Assembly (NCBI GenBank): GCA_002914845.1
Contig: JXTC01000322.1
Coordinates: 25,219-89,218 of the forward strand
Source: Trema orientale
Taxonomy: Eukaryota > Streptophyta > Magnoliopsida > Rosales > Cannabaceae
Direction of reading: 5' to 3'
Length of the DNA stretch: 64,000 nt
Every line of letters begins with the position of its first letter. The stretch's first letter is position 1. A program made the position numbers and the translations under genes. The notes beneath the pieces were generated by a model. That model was not told where the DNA came from and did no database searches. It saw only the letters and a list, made by a program, of their open reading frames with translations. Shown in pieces: positions 11,547-23,889 of this stretch.

Positions 11547-12058
11547 TTTTAGTGGGAGTTTATAATTTGGTTTAGATGCTTATTGTGTGATACTTGTTTA
11601 TGTTTATATACTACAGTACTTTGGTTATTGATGATGGTTTTCATTGTAGACTCTACTCATTATATATTATATAATGCATTTCATACTTTTTTGCTTTTTC
11701 ATTATGGTTAACAATAAGGTTTGCGGTAATGCACTAAAAAGGAAACACTAAGGTCGATCTTAATAAAGTTTCGGATAGACCAGTTGGAAAAAGACACGGT
11801 AAATCACGTTGCGTGTAATTTCTATGTCACATTCTATACTCGATCTATGTCATTCTGGTGTATTAATACGGTGATCATTGAGGATTCTAGTTGCCATCTA
11901 AATAAGTGCAACGACGAGCGCTTTGGTTTCGTGCTGATATATCTAATGGAGGGGATTACAACTTCATGGATATTCAAGAATAATATGGCGTATTCATGGC
12001 CATACTTCAGTTTTGTAATATAATTGTATTTGGTTCATATGTGACCTAAGTGGAAGAT
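11547..12058 (+). other. 3' untranslated region of copia B
   Basis: Non-coding stretch between the RNase H stop and the polypurine tract at 12048-12058. No separate gene is seen; short open frames here look incidental. Confidence 0.6.
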
Positions 12059-12546
12059 TGTTAGGAAATTCTATTTCCTATATTGGGCCACATATTTTAA
12101 TATTGTAATGGGCCATATTATTCTTAAGCAGACCCAATAAGTGATTTAATAAGGTTGGATTAGGATATCTAACTGGGTATGGATACCAATGTGGATACCC
12201 TCTTAGTCACCAGTTAGGTGTGATGGATATCCAACAAGGGACTAAATAAAGATAATATTAGGGTTAGGGGCCCCACCACCTTTTCACGTACACTCATTCT
12301 CTCTGTGGCCTGCCATCAGTTACAAAGACTTCTATCTTAGTGTTCTAGGGATTAGGTTATGTGGAAGACTAAACCCTTAAGCAGTTACAGTTAATTTTTG
12401 ACGCTTCTGCCTTCGGTTCATTGTCCAGACTACAGTTTTTATCATGGACTCAGGTGTACTTAATGAATCCTTGCCTATCAGTTTTGCATGAATGATCTAG
12501 GGTTTGTGTTTGGTATTTACAATCCCATATTCATTCCTATCAAACA
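12059..12546 (+). repeat. 3' LTR of copia B
   Basis: It starts TGTTAGGAAATTCTATTTCC just after the polypurine tract and probably ends ...TATCAAACA, giving about 488 bp with TG...CA ends. The right edge is inferred from the terminal CA and from the start of gypsy-LTR-like sequence. No second copy in the window confirms it. Confidence 0.65.
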
Positions 12547-13990
12547 CCCTGTCGTTATCCGTCTTTGACGGAAAAGCTCCGTGTTATGAAGAACTTTCAA
12601 GTCGTATGGGTTTTGTATCTCGATTTAGCTCTGTTTGAATTTGAATACATTGAATTATTTTGGATGTTAAACTTGGTATATTCAAGTTTTAATTTGACTG
12701 CTGGATGGTCGAATTATTGTTATACTTAGAATGCACTTGTGAAAATATGAGGAATGACATATATTGATTATTGTCACAGCCAGGCATGCAAATCGAGATT
12801 AGATGACTCATAAATCACCTTGTTTTGCGTGTCAAAGATTGAGTTTCAGCCCGATGCCAAATTAAGCGACTCATATATCTATCCTAACTAATTTAAATTA
12901 TAGAAGTGCAACCGTAACCTCAGAATTGCCATTCCAGGCGAGATTTGGAATTACCTTTGACCTTCTATTTAACCCCCGAGACATACTATGGTCACTCGAT
13001 AAATCTGTACAGCATTCACGGTGAGGTATAATTATCTTGTTTTCTATTATTTTTGGTAAAAATTGAATATGTTGTAATACTTTGGAACTATATGGATTAT
13101 GTTGAATCGGACTGTGATATTGTAAGACATTGTGAACTACTCTTAATGGTTTTGTATATGGCTTTATGCATATTTTATTTTTAGGTTTTGTTAAAATATA
13201 ATCGTTATACTGCCGAAATTTAAGAGCATAAATAGTTTTTAATTGAAAACTAGAACATCTCTAGAAATATCTGTCTTAGGCATCGTGGTGTTTAGTAAAC
13301 GGCCTTTACGCTCACCCTCAGTAGGAGCCTGTAAACTCATGCGGGATCTTCTTACTACTCCCATTCGTCAGGTATTAGCATTCAATTACTCCTTTGGTTT
13401 TTTTAGGTATGTGTCAATCATAGAACACTTAGTACACGTAATATGACTTACTCTGTTCTTGATAAGAGGATGAGAGCTCATAGAATGGGTTGATTAATGA
13501 TATGTGCACTATGGTTTTTTATTCTGATTTTCACTATTTTGAATATATTTTTCGATACATGATTAATTTGATTATTCAGGTGTTTTATATATATCTTTTT
13601 CAGAACAACTAACTATGTAAATATTTTCATATATAAAAACTTTTTCAGAGAGGTGATTGGGCGCCTGGTGAGCATTTTATACTCACCATCTCTTTTTCCT
13701 TCTTAGGTGGTATAAAGTAGGATTTAGATAGCCAACAAGCAGAATCAAAAGCTATCTTATGTAGTAGTTGTCTTCTTTTTTACGACTACTACATTGTAAT
13801 GCATGGAGCTTGGATTATGACTTTAATTTATATTTCTATTTGGATTAAGTGGAAAATGTTTAGCACTAAATCAAGAATACTACTTTTAAATTATGTATGT
13901 AAACTCTATATGCCATACATGTTGACGATGATGATTTGACGATGATGATGCATGGACTTGTATGGGATACTGGGTTTTCAAATTTTTATT
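12547..13990 (+). mobile_element. Gypsy (chromovirus-type) LTR fragment
   Basis: It has no coding but shares landmarks with the complete LTR at 61321-63359: AAGAGGATGAGAGCTCATAG (about 13463-13482, recurring near 62766), a pre-3' segment with CTCACC...TTCTTAGGTGG, and a closing part around ATGCCATACATGTTGACGATG. It is a diverged relative cut on both sides, and copia B abuts or was inserted into it. Confidence 0.6.
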
Positions 13991-14770
13991 TAGTGTATGT
14001 TCAATGGATTTAAAAGTTCACATTAAAGCGACTTTCTTTAAAAGTCCACATTTATAGCCGATTCTTAATAACCAAAAGACTATATTTAAAGGCCATTCAA
14101 AAAATAATTGGCTTCAAAAGAATTCATTTAAAGCCAGTTTTGAAAAATAACCGCCTTTAAATAGAAAATAATTTTTTCTTTAAATATTTCTCTCTATATA
14201 AATAATATTCTTCCCATATTGAATTCATACGATCATATAGTTTGAAATAATGCAGTACTACTTATTAAAGGAAATAAGATACATTTTATAAATTTATAAT
14301 TTGAAAGGTGTACAATGGAACATAAAAGGGACAAAAAGAAATCCTCCTAGTTACCATAAAAAAAATTAAAAATTAAATAAGAAATTACAAGACTAATTGC
14401 ATAAACTTTTGCAACAATATTTTGCCAAGGTTGAGCAATGTCTATTCTAAGATTTGCGAAGATAGAAAACCGTCTGTGGAAATATAAATAAATCACTCCT
14501 AACCACCAGATCTTTCAGCTTAATACATGATTGAGTGCTCCTGAATATAGACTCCTTTCCTAAACTCTTGAATGTCAAAGAATCAAAAGAACATCAAATA
14601 ATCATACCAAACTTTTGATTCACCATCGTTGCTTTCTCAAATCTAATGCTCTCTCAATTTTCACAAATTTCTCTCCTAATGCTTTTAGGCAGATGCCAAA
14701 CTAATGAATAGAACTACTATGATCTGAAGACACTTATTTATATGGTATAGAATCATAGTCTACTAAATTT
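13991..14770. other. No gene; short degenerate TTTAAAG/CCGATT-type repeats
   Basis: At about 14020-14160 there are several imperfect copies of motifs such as TTTAAAGCCAGTTTTGAAAA in both orientations. These would fit subterminal repeats of a DNA transposon, but no terminal inverted repeats or target duplication were found. The rest is AT-rich with nothing recognised. Confidence 0.35.
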
Positions 14771-14771
14771 C

Positions 14772-15037
14772 TTATGATTGAGGTTTCCTTTAAACTTAGT
14801 TGAAATATTTCCTTTCTTGAATAACTAAGGGAATAATACAAATGAAAGAAAGAGGACAAAACTTAATTGAAACATTCTTTTTCCAGAATAACTAAGGATT
14901 TTTTTTATGATTGAGATTTCCTTTAAACTTGTTGAAATATTTCTTTTTCTGAATAACTAAGGGAATAGTACAAATGAAAGAAAAAGGACAAAACTTAACT
15001 GAAACATTCTTTTTCCAGAATAACTAAGGGAATAATA
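14772..15037 (+). repeat. Two-unit tandem duplication, period about 133 bp
   Basis: TTATGATTGAGGTTTCCTTT at 14772 recurs at 14905 as TTATGATTGAGATTTCCTTT. The following sequence (ATAACTAAGGGAATA, ACAAATGAAAGAAA, AGGACAAAACTTAA, GAAACATTCTTTTTCCAG) repeats in the same order. It is a simple local duplication. Confidence 0.8.
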
Positions 15038-15209
15038 CAAGAAATTCATAATTTAATTAATTCATTTATTGAATGCTTACCGCAAAGTTAATTATCCAAG
15101 TATTCATAGCTAACAATAGTGACACTAACTCTTATATTGACAAGAATCATGGGTTCCATATCTATAAATGCATTCTTTGTATCCCATGAGTATACTACAA
15201 AACTATTAA

Positions 15210-15782
15210 TGTTAATGTTTGCTAGTGTATGTAAGTGTGAAATTAAGCAAATGATTACCCACATACACTGTGCAAGTACACAGGGGGATAAGTAATATAG
15301 ATAAAGAAGTGAAAAGTGTCGAACTTATGTGGATTGATTACTAATTCTATGCTAAATACTACAATTATATCAATCCTAATATTATTCAGACAAACGTAAG
15401 TAAAACAAGTAAAAATTTCAAAATAAAATCAAATTAATAAAAGTGCAAAAGAAACTAAAATAAAAAGTAAAATAAAATAAAATAAAAAAAAGAAATTAAA
15501 TATCTAGGTTTACAAGCTCACTCAGCCTCTCACTTATCTTGCTTTACCCCTCTCTCATTTTAATTAATTTAACCAACNNNNNNNNNNNNNNNNNNNNNNN
15601 NNNNNNNNNNNNNNNNNNNNNNNNNNNNNNNNNNNNNNNNNNNNNNNNNNNNNNNNNNNNNNNNNNNNNNNNNNNNNNNNNNNNNNNTAAAAAAAAGAAA
15701 TTAAATATCTAGGTTTACAAGCTCACTCAGCCTCTCACTTATCTTGCTTTACCCCTCTCTCATTTTAATTAATTTAACCAAC
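15210..15782 (-). repeat. Fragment of recurrent non-coding module, interrupted by a gap
   Basis: It contains TGTGCAAGTACACAGGGGGATAAGTAATATAG-like and GTCGAACTTATGTGGATTG-like sequence in the same order as the better copy at 19245-20840. It is broken by the N run. No coding is seen. Confidence 0.55.
15578..15687. other. Assembly gap (110 Ns) flanked by the same sequence on both sides
   Basis: About 90 bp ending ...TTTAACCAAC before the Ns (roughly 15488-15577) recur directly after the Ns (15688-15782). The contigs overlap and could be merged, so the gap length is probably not real. Confidence 0.9.
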
Positions 15783-16857
15783 AAAATTTTGAAAAGAATA
15801 AAAAAAGACTTGAAATAAAATTAAAACATGCTCTCTGGTATTTTCGGCAGACTGAATCCCAGTGTTCGGTCTATTGATTCTCTACCGATTTTCAACAGAT
15901 TTTTAAATTCAACCCTTAGGATTGCACTATCAATGACTAGTATTTTTGGTCGACTGAAAATACACCTTCGGTCTACCGAAAATAATAATTGTCTGTCAAA
16001 TAGTCTAAGACGGCTAGTTTTCATTCAAGTCTATAAATAAAAGCTTTTCTAAGACTTGAAACAACTTTTGAACATCCTTGCATTGCTTATATCATAACTT
16101 TAATTTGTTCTAATCAATTTTTATGATTCAAATTTTTAAATCTATTTTTTTACAAAAATTATTTGAGCCAAACTAGATTAAATATTACATCTATTCTCTC
16201 TAAACTTATCTTGTATCAAATACTTTTATTAGAGAGAGATTCTAGTTGAGTGATTTAACAAAAATCAAATTATAATCGTCTATAGGTGAGGTTGCCACCA
16301 GAGTTATAAACAATCCGATTTAGATGAGGTTACCACCAGATTCTAAACAACCCGAGTGTAGGTAAGGTTGTCACCAGAGTCTAAACAACCCGTAAGTTGG
16401 TGAGATTACCGCCATTGTCTAAACAATCTGTGCAGGTGAGATTGACACTGGAGTCAAAACAATCTGTGGTTAGACGTGATAGAACTAGGATCAAGACTAT
16501 TATAAAGGTTGGGTGAGCCTAAGAAGAATTCATTCAGTTTGTACAAAGGTCGATCAAGCCCATAATCTTAATCCAAATAGTAGAAGCTTAAAGCAAGTTG
16601 CCAAGAGCTAGGGACGTAGGCAAATCGTCATGTTTATCGAACTTCGTAAAAATCGAGTTTGCATTTTCTCTATTCCTATAATCTTTACTTTATTGCAAAA
16701 TGTTTGATATTTAGTATGCTTAATTTACTTGATATTATTGTTTATGTAGCCTTAAAATTCAAAAATAGTGGTCTATGGTTTTACATAGTTGAAAAAGTTT
16801 CTTAGATATTTTAAAACCTAATTCACCCCCTCTTAGGTTGTCAGTCTTGGGCTAACA
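15783..16857 (+). repeat. 5' LTR of copia C (5'-truncated)
   Basis: It aligns along its length with about 26490-27564, ends GGGCTAACA and is followed by a primer-binding site. It includes short CGGTCTACCGAA-type palindromes and a 37-bp minisatellite, both shared with the 3' LTR. Confidence 0.9.
16281..16470 (+). repeat. Five-unit minisatellite in the 5' LTR of copia C (unit about 37 bp)
   Basis: The units follow the pattern GGTGAGGTTGCCACCAGAGT, then CTAAACAACC and a short tail. The five units differ from each other, but the nth unit matches the nth unit in the 3' LTR (26973-27165), so the array existed before this insertion. Confidence 0.85.
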
Positions 16858-16859
16858 AT

Positions 16860-16871
16860 TGGTATTAGAGC
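16860..16871 (+). promoter_or_regulatory. Primer-binding site of copia C (initiator tRNA-Met type)
   Basis: TGGTATTAGAGC lies 2 bp after the LTR end. It differs by C to T from the usual TGGTATCAGAGC complementary to initiator tRNA-Met. Confidence 0.85.
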
Positions 16872-18200
16872 TTGGTGCTCAAATTTAAAGGACTTAACCA
16901 TCTTGAGATGACATACCTAAATAATTTTCAAAATCTTTCAAATGTGAGGTTTTCAACTAGACCACTTTTTTTCAATGAAACCGATTTCAATTATTGGAAA
17001 AGTAGAATGCTTACATATCTACAATCTTTAGATTTTAATATATGGTATATTGTTACTAAAGATTCTATTATTTTTAAGAAAAAGGTTGGTGATAAGTTTG
17101 TTGATAAAGAAATTGATGAATATGATGTAAATGATAACATTATTTTTTTCGAAGAATGGTAGAGCTATGCATATTTTGATTTGTGGTATGGATAGAGATA
17201 TATTCAATAATGTTGAAAAAGCCATAAATGCTCATAAAATATGGAATATGCTTGAAATATCATATCAAGGCACAATTTCTATGAAAGAGACAAAAATCAA
17301 TATTCTTACTCACCAATACGAATTATTCAAGATGCATAAAGACGAAACTATTGTACAAATATTTTCTAAATTCACTACTATTATTAGCTCTTTTAATGCT
17401 CTTGGAAAATTATTTTCTAACATAGATTTGGTGAGCAAAGTGCTTAAGAGTCTTCTTAGAGTATATAGAAGCAAAGTGGTGGTAATTCAAGAAGCAAAAG
17501 CTCTCACCAAACTTCCTCTAGAAGAACTCATGGGTTCACTCATGACACATGAGATTTTGATGAAAGAAAGTAATAAAGAAGTTCAAGATGATAACATGTA
17601 TTTCATGGCAATTGAGACTGAGGTAAAATCGCTTAACCCTAATGATGATTTTCTCCATGATAGTGATGATAGTGAAAGTGATTTATCATATAGAGAGTTA
17701 TTAAATGATTTCAACAATTTATATAGAAATTATGAAAAATTCACTTTGAAAAATAATGCTCTTAAAAAGAAATTATCTCTTTTATCAAATGAACTCAAGG
17801 AATATTTAAAAGAAAATGAAGTTATTTTGACTTATGATATATATGTATCTTCGAAAAATGAAAATGCTTTCTTAAAAGAAAAGGTTTTAAATTTAACCAA
17901 TATTGTCCACAACTTCACCAATGGAAAGAAAAATTTTCATTTAATGCTTGGTGGACAAAGATATGTTTTTGACAAAGGAGGTATATGATACAAACCTTTT
18001 ATAAAACAAAAGTATCTCCAAAATTATTTTGTCAAAGCAATATCGAGTAATGATTCAAAGTATGTATGCAATTTTTGTAATCAAGATGGACATACAAGCT
18101 TTTCATGCTCCATCAAGAAAAATGTATATTTTGGTGTTAAACAAGAATGGTTATCAAAGAATTTAAAGACTAACTCCCAAGGACCTAAAGTTAAGTGAGT
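16872..18200 (+). pseudogene. Copia C gag, frameshifted
   Basis: The first 96 codons (16872-17162) carry the copia gag N-terminal pattern FFNETDFNYWKSRMLTYLQS. The frame then shifts, and 17131-17988 encodes the long helical gag body (HKIWNMLEISYQGTISMKET, IVQIFSKFTTIISSFNALGK, KLPLEELMGSLMTHE). It ends at a TGA. A zinc knuckle CNFCNQDGHTSFSC (CX2CX4HX4C) follows in another frame at about 18070-18111. The gag would form the virus-like particle. A coiled-coil-like Lys/Glu/Leu-rich stretch spans about 17700-17920. At least one frameshift and two stops disable it. Confidence 0.85.
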
Positions 18201-18599
18201 ACCAAAAATCCATATTTGAATCTTTATTATAGGTACAAGCAAGAAATTAGGCGCTCTAAGAACAAAATCAATGACTTCACCAAGCTTTTAATTTTCACAA
18301 AGAAATGGTGGTGGATATTTCATTTTTGGAAACAACACAAAAGGCAAGATCATTGGTATAAGTAATATCAGTAACAACTCTTTGCCTATCTTTGAGAATG
18401 TCTTGCTAGAAATATAATATACTTAATTTTTGTCAACTATATGATAAAAGTTATCGAGTTATTTTCGAGCCTTCTAAATACTAAATTGAGGATACTTATT
18501 CAAAAATAATTATTTTTGAAGGAGAAAGAAAAGATAATGTGTAAACTATTGATATTGAAAAATATTTCAATCAAGATAAGTTTTTTCGGCTTTAAAAAA

Positions 18600-19234
18600 A
18601 TGATTCTTGGCTTTGGTATAGAGGACTTAGATATGCTAGCATGAATACTATTTCTAAATTTTCAAAGTAAAACCTTGTAAACCTAGTTTACTTTTTGAAA
18701 AAGATAAGGTTTATGATGCATGTCAATTTGGAAAATAAGTAAAAAAACTCTTTTAAATCCAAAAACACCATTTCTACTTTTAGACCCTTTCAACCACTTC
18801 ACGTGGATTTATTTGGACCATCAAGAGTGGTTAGTCTTGGTGGAAAATACTATACTTTTGTGATAGTTGATGATTTTTCAAGATTAACTTGGGTTCTATT
18901 TATTGCTCATAAAAATGATGTTTTGAATGTACTTACTATCTTTTGTAAAAAGATGCAAAATAAAAAAGGTTACACCATCACATCTATTAGAAGTGATCAT
19001 AGTGGTGAGTTTGAAAATGATGAAATGGAAGCTTTTTGCTATGAAAATAGTTTTCACCATAATTTTTCAACACCTAGAACTCCACAACAAAATGGAGTAG
19101 TTAAAAGAAAGAAGAGAACCCTACAAGAAATGGCAAGAAGTATCCTAAATAAAAATAGTTTGCCAAAATATTTTTGGGCTGGAGCAGTAAGTACTTCTTG
19201 TTGTTGGTTAGAATATGCAACTATAAAACTATAA
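18600..19234 (+). pseudogene. Copia C pre-integrase and integrase core, truncated
   Basis: A decayed GAG-pre-integrase box (DSWLWYRGLRYASMNTISKF) precedes an open integrase frame at 18803-19234. Catalytic-region landmarks are HVDLFGPSRV, VIVDDFSRLTWV, SDHSGEFEN and PQQNGVVKRKKRTLQEMA. The catalytic Glu of the usual NGV-x-ERK motif reads Lys here, which one G-to-A change explains. Coding ends at about 19229, inside the conserved helix after KYFWAGAVSTSC, where a non-coding module begins. Confidence 0.88.
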
Positions 19235-19244
19235 ATTATACTCA

Positions 19245-20840
19245 TACACTTCCGTGCAAGTGCACACGGTCACAAGTAATATAGATTTAGGAGTTAAGAG
19301 TGTCGAACCCATATGGATTGATTTCTAATTCAACGCTAAGTATTAAAATTATCTCAATTTTAACTTTATCCAAACAACCGAAATATAGATTTAGATGAAA
19401 TAAAACAAAGCAACTAAACTAGCATGCAAAATAAATAAAATATAAATCAATAAAAAAAATGTCTAGGTTTACTAATTCCCCAACCTTCCTTTAAACACAC
19501 AATCTCCCAATTTCCCTCTTACATTAAATAATCCACTAGAGTTGTTAACCGAGAATTCAAATGTATTCACAAATTCCTTTCCGAAATATAAGTGAAAATA
19601 CCTAGACAAACTAATATTTTACTTCTAACATAAATTGACTAGATTTATGAAGTTAAGTAATTCTCTCAAAATGGTGCACAAGTCACATAGGTATATTCCT
19701 ATTCTATGTAAATTTACCCCACATTAGGTGATCTTTATGTTATTCTACCTTTGTCCAAACCTAAATTCCCCTTCCCAAGTTCATAAAGGTTTCATTCAAC
19801 AATCTATTTAGTGATCAATTAAATGGAAGATATAAGCATAAGGTAAAATAAATAACTCAACAATGGATTAGATTAATGAAAGAGGAGAGAAATAAACAAA
19901 CAAAAGATACATGATTAGTTCACATAGTAAAACTAGACAAAGAAAGATTTAATTCATAATATAAATTGAGAACAATAACATTATAATCCAATGAATTCAA
20001 GAAATACAAAATCAAAGAGAGAAAAGTTAAAGAATTCCCCTTTAGAAAAGCTTAAAGATGTTCATGGAAGTTGTCAAACTCCTCCTCCAAGGTTGGTTCT
20101 TGCTCTCTTGAATCCTCTATCTAGGATTTGCTCTCAACTATATTACTCTTTAAATATAGAAAATACAAAGAAAAACTCATAAGAAAATGAAAAAAAAAAG
20201 CTAAGAACAAACTATGGTGTTGATGTTGGGGAGGAAATCAAGAAATGGAGTTGATGGACTATGTTTTCATCTTCTTCTTCCTCCTCTTCTTCTCCTTCTA
20301 TGGCTGCCTCCCTTTCTTTCTCTCTTTTCCAATATGTCTCTTGTAACCCCAAAGATAGAGTTTTAAAGAGCTGGCTCGTGCAAACCTAAGGCAGGCCAAA
20401 TCTGGACCTTTGGATCGTCAAAAAAATTGATCTCGGCCATCAATTATTGACACAGGATGCAGGAGGTGGGGCCACGCCATTTTTGGCATCGGCGCGGCAC
20501 CAAAACTACCCGAGAGTTGGCGCGCAGTGCCATTTTTTCACTAATTTGGCGCCTCCATTTCCAGGTGTGCCATTTCTTCGTTAGAGCTCCGATTTGCCTC
20601 ATTTTGGTTGCGTTATAACCGTATTGGATTCAACTTCGATCCTAATAGTTTAAAAAACCCATTTGGGAAGACACAAATTCACCTCATTTTGCATCAAACA
20701 CCTTTGTTTTATTCTCTTATCAACATAAACAAACAAAACATCAAAATAATAAGAAAAACACTTGAAATAACTTAATATAAACAAGAACATAGAAAAACTG
20801 AGGGCAAATTAGTACTAGATAACTCTAAATTTATAGAGTT
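19245..20840 (-). repeat. Recurrent non-coding module; inner part is the left arm of a 1.14-kb inverted repeat
   Basis: It opens with TGCAAGTGCACACGGTCACA and GTGTCGAACCCATATGGATTG. About 19700-20840 is matched as a reverse complement by 24405-25560 (for example, CTAAGGCAGGCC, TCGGCC..TCAATTATTGACACAGG and CACAAATTCACCTCATTTTGC recur in order). No coding is supported. Similar module copies lie at about 15210, 38800-39710, 49560-50940 and 53370-54440. Confidence 0.75.
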
Positions 20841-22415
20841 CACATACCCCCAAACTTCAGATTTTACTAGTCCTCTAGTAAAAGAAAGAAAAAACAAATA
20901 AAAATACACAAGAGGTATTGTACTGATACTGATGATTTCCAATTAGTTCCTCAATACCCACATAATAACATAACTTAAAGAAAAGTGCAAATATTGGCTA
21001 TGTATTAAGAATAACTCTAGAGCAAGTCCTATCTCAGATCGAAGTTCTTGTGTGTGTGTGTGTAAATGCCTTTCTCCTATCATTATGTAAAATTCGGGTA
21101 AGTTTATGCAAATATGTATTAAGCACAAATCTCAGAAACATTAATCAAGTTCTACAAGTTTACTTTTCAAATCCATTTCCACTAATATAGATAAACACAA
21201 CACCAAGGATCAAAAGGTCTTCACTAAGGATGTAATGTGGGCTTAGGTGAAGGTATGATGTTTTGGATAAAGTAAGCTCAAATCACCCTTAAGTACATTA
21301 ACTCTAGGACTTATGTAGAGCCATTCCTTCACACACCAAGTAACACATCAATAAAATCAAAATTTCTTTTTTTTTTTCATCAACACATGGCCATACACTT
21401 ATTCTTTTTCCCTCTTTTTTTTTGTTATTGAGTTGCGCACACTAATACTAATATTTTTCTTTCATGAACAAGTGTGTAACTCTCTCTTTTTTGTTTTTTT
21501 TTATTTTTTTTAATAATCTCAATCCACCCGTCCTCCCATAACATAAATTAACTCAAAATAATTCAATAAACACAATCAATATGCTCAAGAGATAAAGGTT
21601 GAATGATATTATTTTAGGTTAGGCTAATGTATATGGTTGGAAAAAAAAAAAAAAGGCTTTACAAGGCTCAAAATGGGTGTACTAGGGATAAAATGTATCA
21701 TGGTTAACTTGAAAGGCTCAAACGGTTCAAAGATTATCTAAATCCTTTCCTTAGTGAAATGTTATCTAGGATTTCGCCTCAATAGATTTTCAAGCAAATT
21801 CTAGCACTTGTGAGATTATCAAAATGCCATGTTCATATAAACATTCTCTAGATTCATACACAAATCAAAGATCAAAGCATTATGCTCAATATAGACTTTC
21901 ACAATCAAAATGGAACTAACATAAGAATTATCCATAAGACTAAGCCAATATCCACATTTTTCAACAAGTTATGCATAAATTCACCCCAATTTCTTATCAT
22001 TGGAATATGGTAATTATCAAAAAAAGCACAAAATACCTCTATTTATTCAAACACATAATCATACAACTAGGAAAATAAATACACAACAACAAATAAATAA
22101 ACACAAGCACAATCCAACAAGGTTTACTCCCTCTCCAAAACTAAGCATGCAAAAAATAAGAAAATTAAGGAACAAAAGAATGAGTTTAGGGATACTCCTT
22201 TCGTTAGCACATAGCCATGAAGCTTGATTTCCTTGAAATGGCACCAACTCCTTGGATTGCACCAAACACAAACATGGAAAAATAATACACGAACATGAAA
22301 AAGTAAACACTTGGGTTGCCTCCCAAGAAGCGCTTGAGTTATCGTCTTCGGCTTGACTCAAGTGAACGCTCATCAAAGAGCGGTTGTCGCCCATAAAGTG
22401 TGGCACTTAGAGTGA
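20841..22415. other. Non-coding repeat-like block, no gene
   Basis: It carries ACATACCCCCAAACTTCAGA and TTGGGTTGCCTCCCAAGAAG..CGCTTGAG, stretches I recall as common in plant retroelement non-coding DNA, possibly Tat/Ogre-type gypsy. That attribution is from memory and uncertain. Poly-T and (TG)n tracts are present near 21050-21500. Confidence 0.4.
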
Positions 22416-22990
22416 TTAGCTCTAGGAAAATTACTTGAGATTGTAAAAGTTCTTCGGGAGAAGAGCTGGGTATTCTTTGGGAGAAGATAGGTTTTAGTAC
22501 ATAGGAGGGAGTCCTAGTGTGTAGAATTGAAAGTACGCCATAGCAGAGAAGATTGATCCAGCTATTAAAGGGAGTTCAAGAGCTTAGAGTCAAGTAAGAC
22601 GAGCGAAGCTCACTAAGCATATTGAGAGAAGAGTCAAACACAGTGCATCAAGATATGAGGGAGCCTTTCTTGTTTATGTCGTTGGTGTTTGTACTTAAAA
22701 AATTTCTACTAATATGTTTCTTTATCTGGGCATGGCCCCATGGAGTAGGTTATTGAAAAATAGCCGAACCATATAAAAATCTCTGATGTTTGTTTATTTT
22801 CTTTCAATTTCGTTATTGTGATTGTTTTGTCAATAACACGTTTAATACTTCATTGTTGCAACAGCAACAATATGATTAATTGTTGTAATAGTAGCACAAC
22901 TCATCTCACTGTTGCAACAACAACGACAACTAGTATTTAAATTTGTTTCCTTTGAATAATAAATCAAAAAATTGGTATACTTGCAATCTT
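22416..22990 (+). mobile_element. Probable copia LTR fragment (U5-type end)
   Basis: ATCTGGGCATGGCCCCATGG and AGCCGAACCATATAAAAATC, near 22726-22780, match the layout of the 3' half of many plant copia LTRs (GTGGA..TAGG..GCCGAACCAC..AAATCT). The upstream part holds AG-rich, transcript-leader-like sequence. Both edges are uncertain. Confidence 0.5.
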
Positions 22991-23880
22991 GGATCTTTCA
23001 CAATATTTTAAATCAATGCACTTTCTTCTCGTCCTTTCGATATCATCAAAAAAATTACATAAATATGAAGGATAAGATTAATATCAATTAACAAATGCAA
23101 AGTACAAATATGAATAAGCAACTAATAACAAGTATCCAATCTAAACGTGACATATTATCTAAGTTTAAACACCATAAGAAATAGATATTCAGAAAAGATA
23201 AAGCATAATAAAACATGTCTTGAAAGCTAATGAGAACCTTATAGTGATATTTATTAAAGCATTTATTCTAATAAATGTCATAGGATGAAAAATATTGTGT
23301 GCAAATATTCAATGACAAAGTTACAAAATATAAACATTGAATTCAAATAACATGTCATTTTGAGTTCAAATACATCACCAATATAAATAAAATAATTCAT
23401 TTAATTATGCATAGTATTTGTCATATAAAAAGTATCAAGTACTTGTACAAATATAAGAGTTTAAGCAATATGCATTGTACAAGCATTTTGAATCATATAT
23501 GAGCATTTAATGTTGATAAAAAATAAGCTCATAAATAAAAATTAAAATAAAACCTGAAGAAATAAGAGAGAATGATTTAAAAATCGTTGAAATTACTTAA
23601 ATATACGCCCTGCTGTGAGTTTTCGGCAGAGTTTTTGGTCTGCCAAAAATGGCAGAAAAATAGAATAATTAAGGCAGCTCTTTCGGTAGACCAAAAATAT
23701 TTTTGGTCTACCGAAAACTGTATTTTTGCTGGTTTTCGAAAATATTGTCTGAAAAATGATAAAAACGTTTAAACCAAAAACTAAAACATTTAGAAATCAT
23801 CATTTTGATAAGTACGGAATCATTTTTGAAGGTTTGAGCAAAACAAACAATATTTAAACAACTTAAGATAGCTAAATTTA
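22991..23880. other. AT-rich, no gene; cluster of CGGTAGACC/GGTCTACCG motifs
   Basis: No coding is seen. At 23620-23720 there are four TTTCGG(T/C)AGACC or GGTCTACCGAAA-type motifs like those in the copia C LTRs, which suggests a related element fragment. Confidence 0.5.
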
Positions 23881-23889
23881 ATCAGCCAT

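Larger units (their letters stand above)
8156..12546 (+). mobile_element. Ty1/copia element B (5'-truncated, with 3' LTR)
   Basis: It begins inside gag just before the zinc knuckle, directly against LTR A, and continues through protease, integrase, RT and RNase H to a polypurine tract (AAGTGGAAGAT, 12048-12058) and a 3' LTR. That LTR (TGTTAGGAAATTC...) is unrelated to LTR A, so A is not its 5' LTR. The 5' LTR, primer site and most of gag are lost. The RT and RNase H style fits the Tork/Angela side of copia, which is an inference. Confidence 0.85.

Noticed and set aside
6373-12546. Taking the LTR at 6373-8155 as the 5' LTR of copia B
   Set aside because: The 3' LTR of B at 12059 is a different sequence, and no primer site follows 8155.
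13243-13446. Small frame in the gypsy LTR fragment
   Set aside because: Non-coding LTR sequence; the similar LTR at 61321 has no matching frame.
16281-16470. CRISPR-like array
   Set aside because: The 37-bp units are contiguous and diverged, without spacers, inside a plant LTR: a minisatellite.
22000-22406. Lys/His/Asn-rich frame at 22000-22227 and Leu/Cys-rich antisense frame at 22059-22406
   Set aside because: Both fall in AT-rich repeat DNA and look compositional; no motif or homology was recognised.
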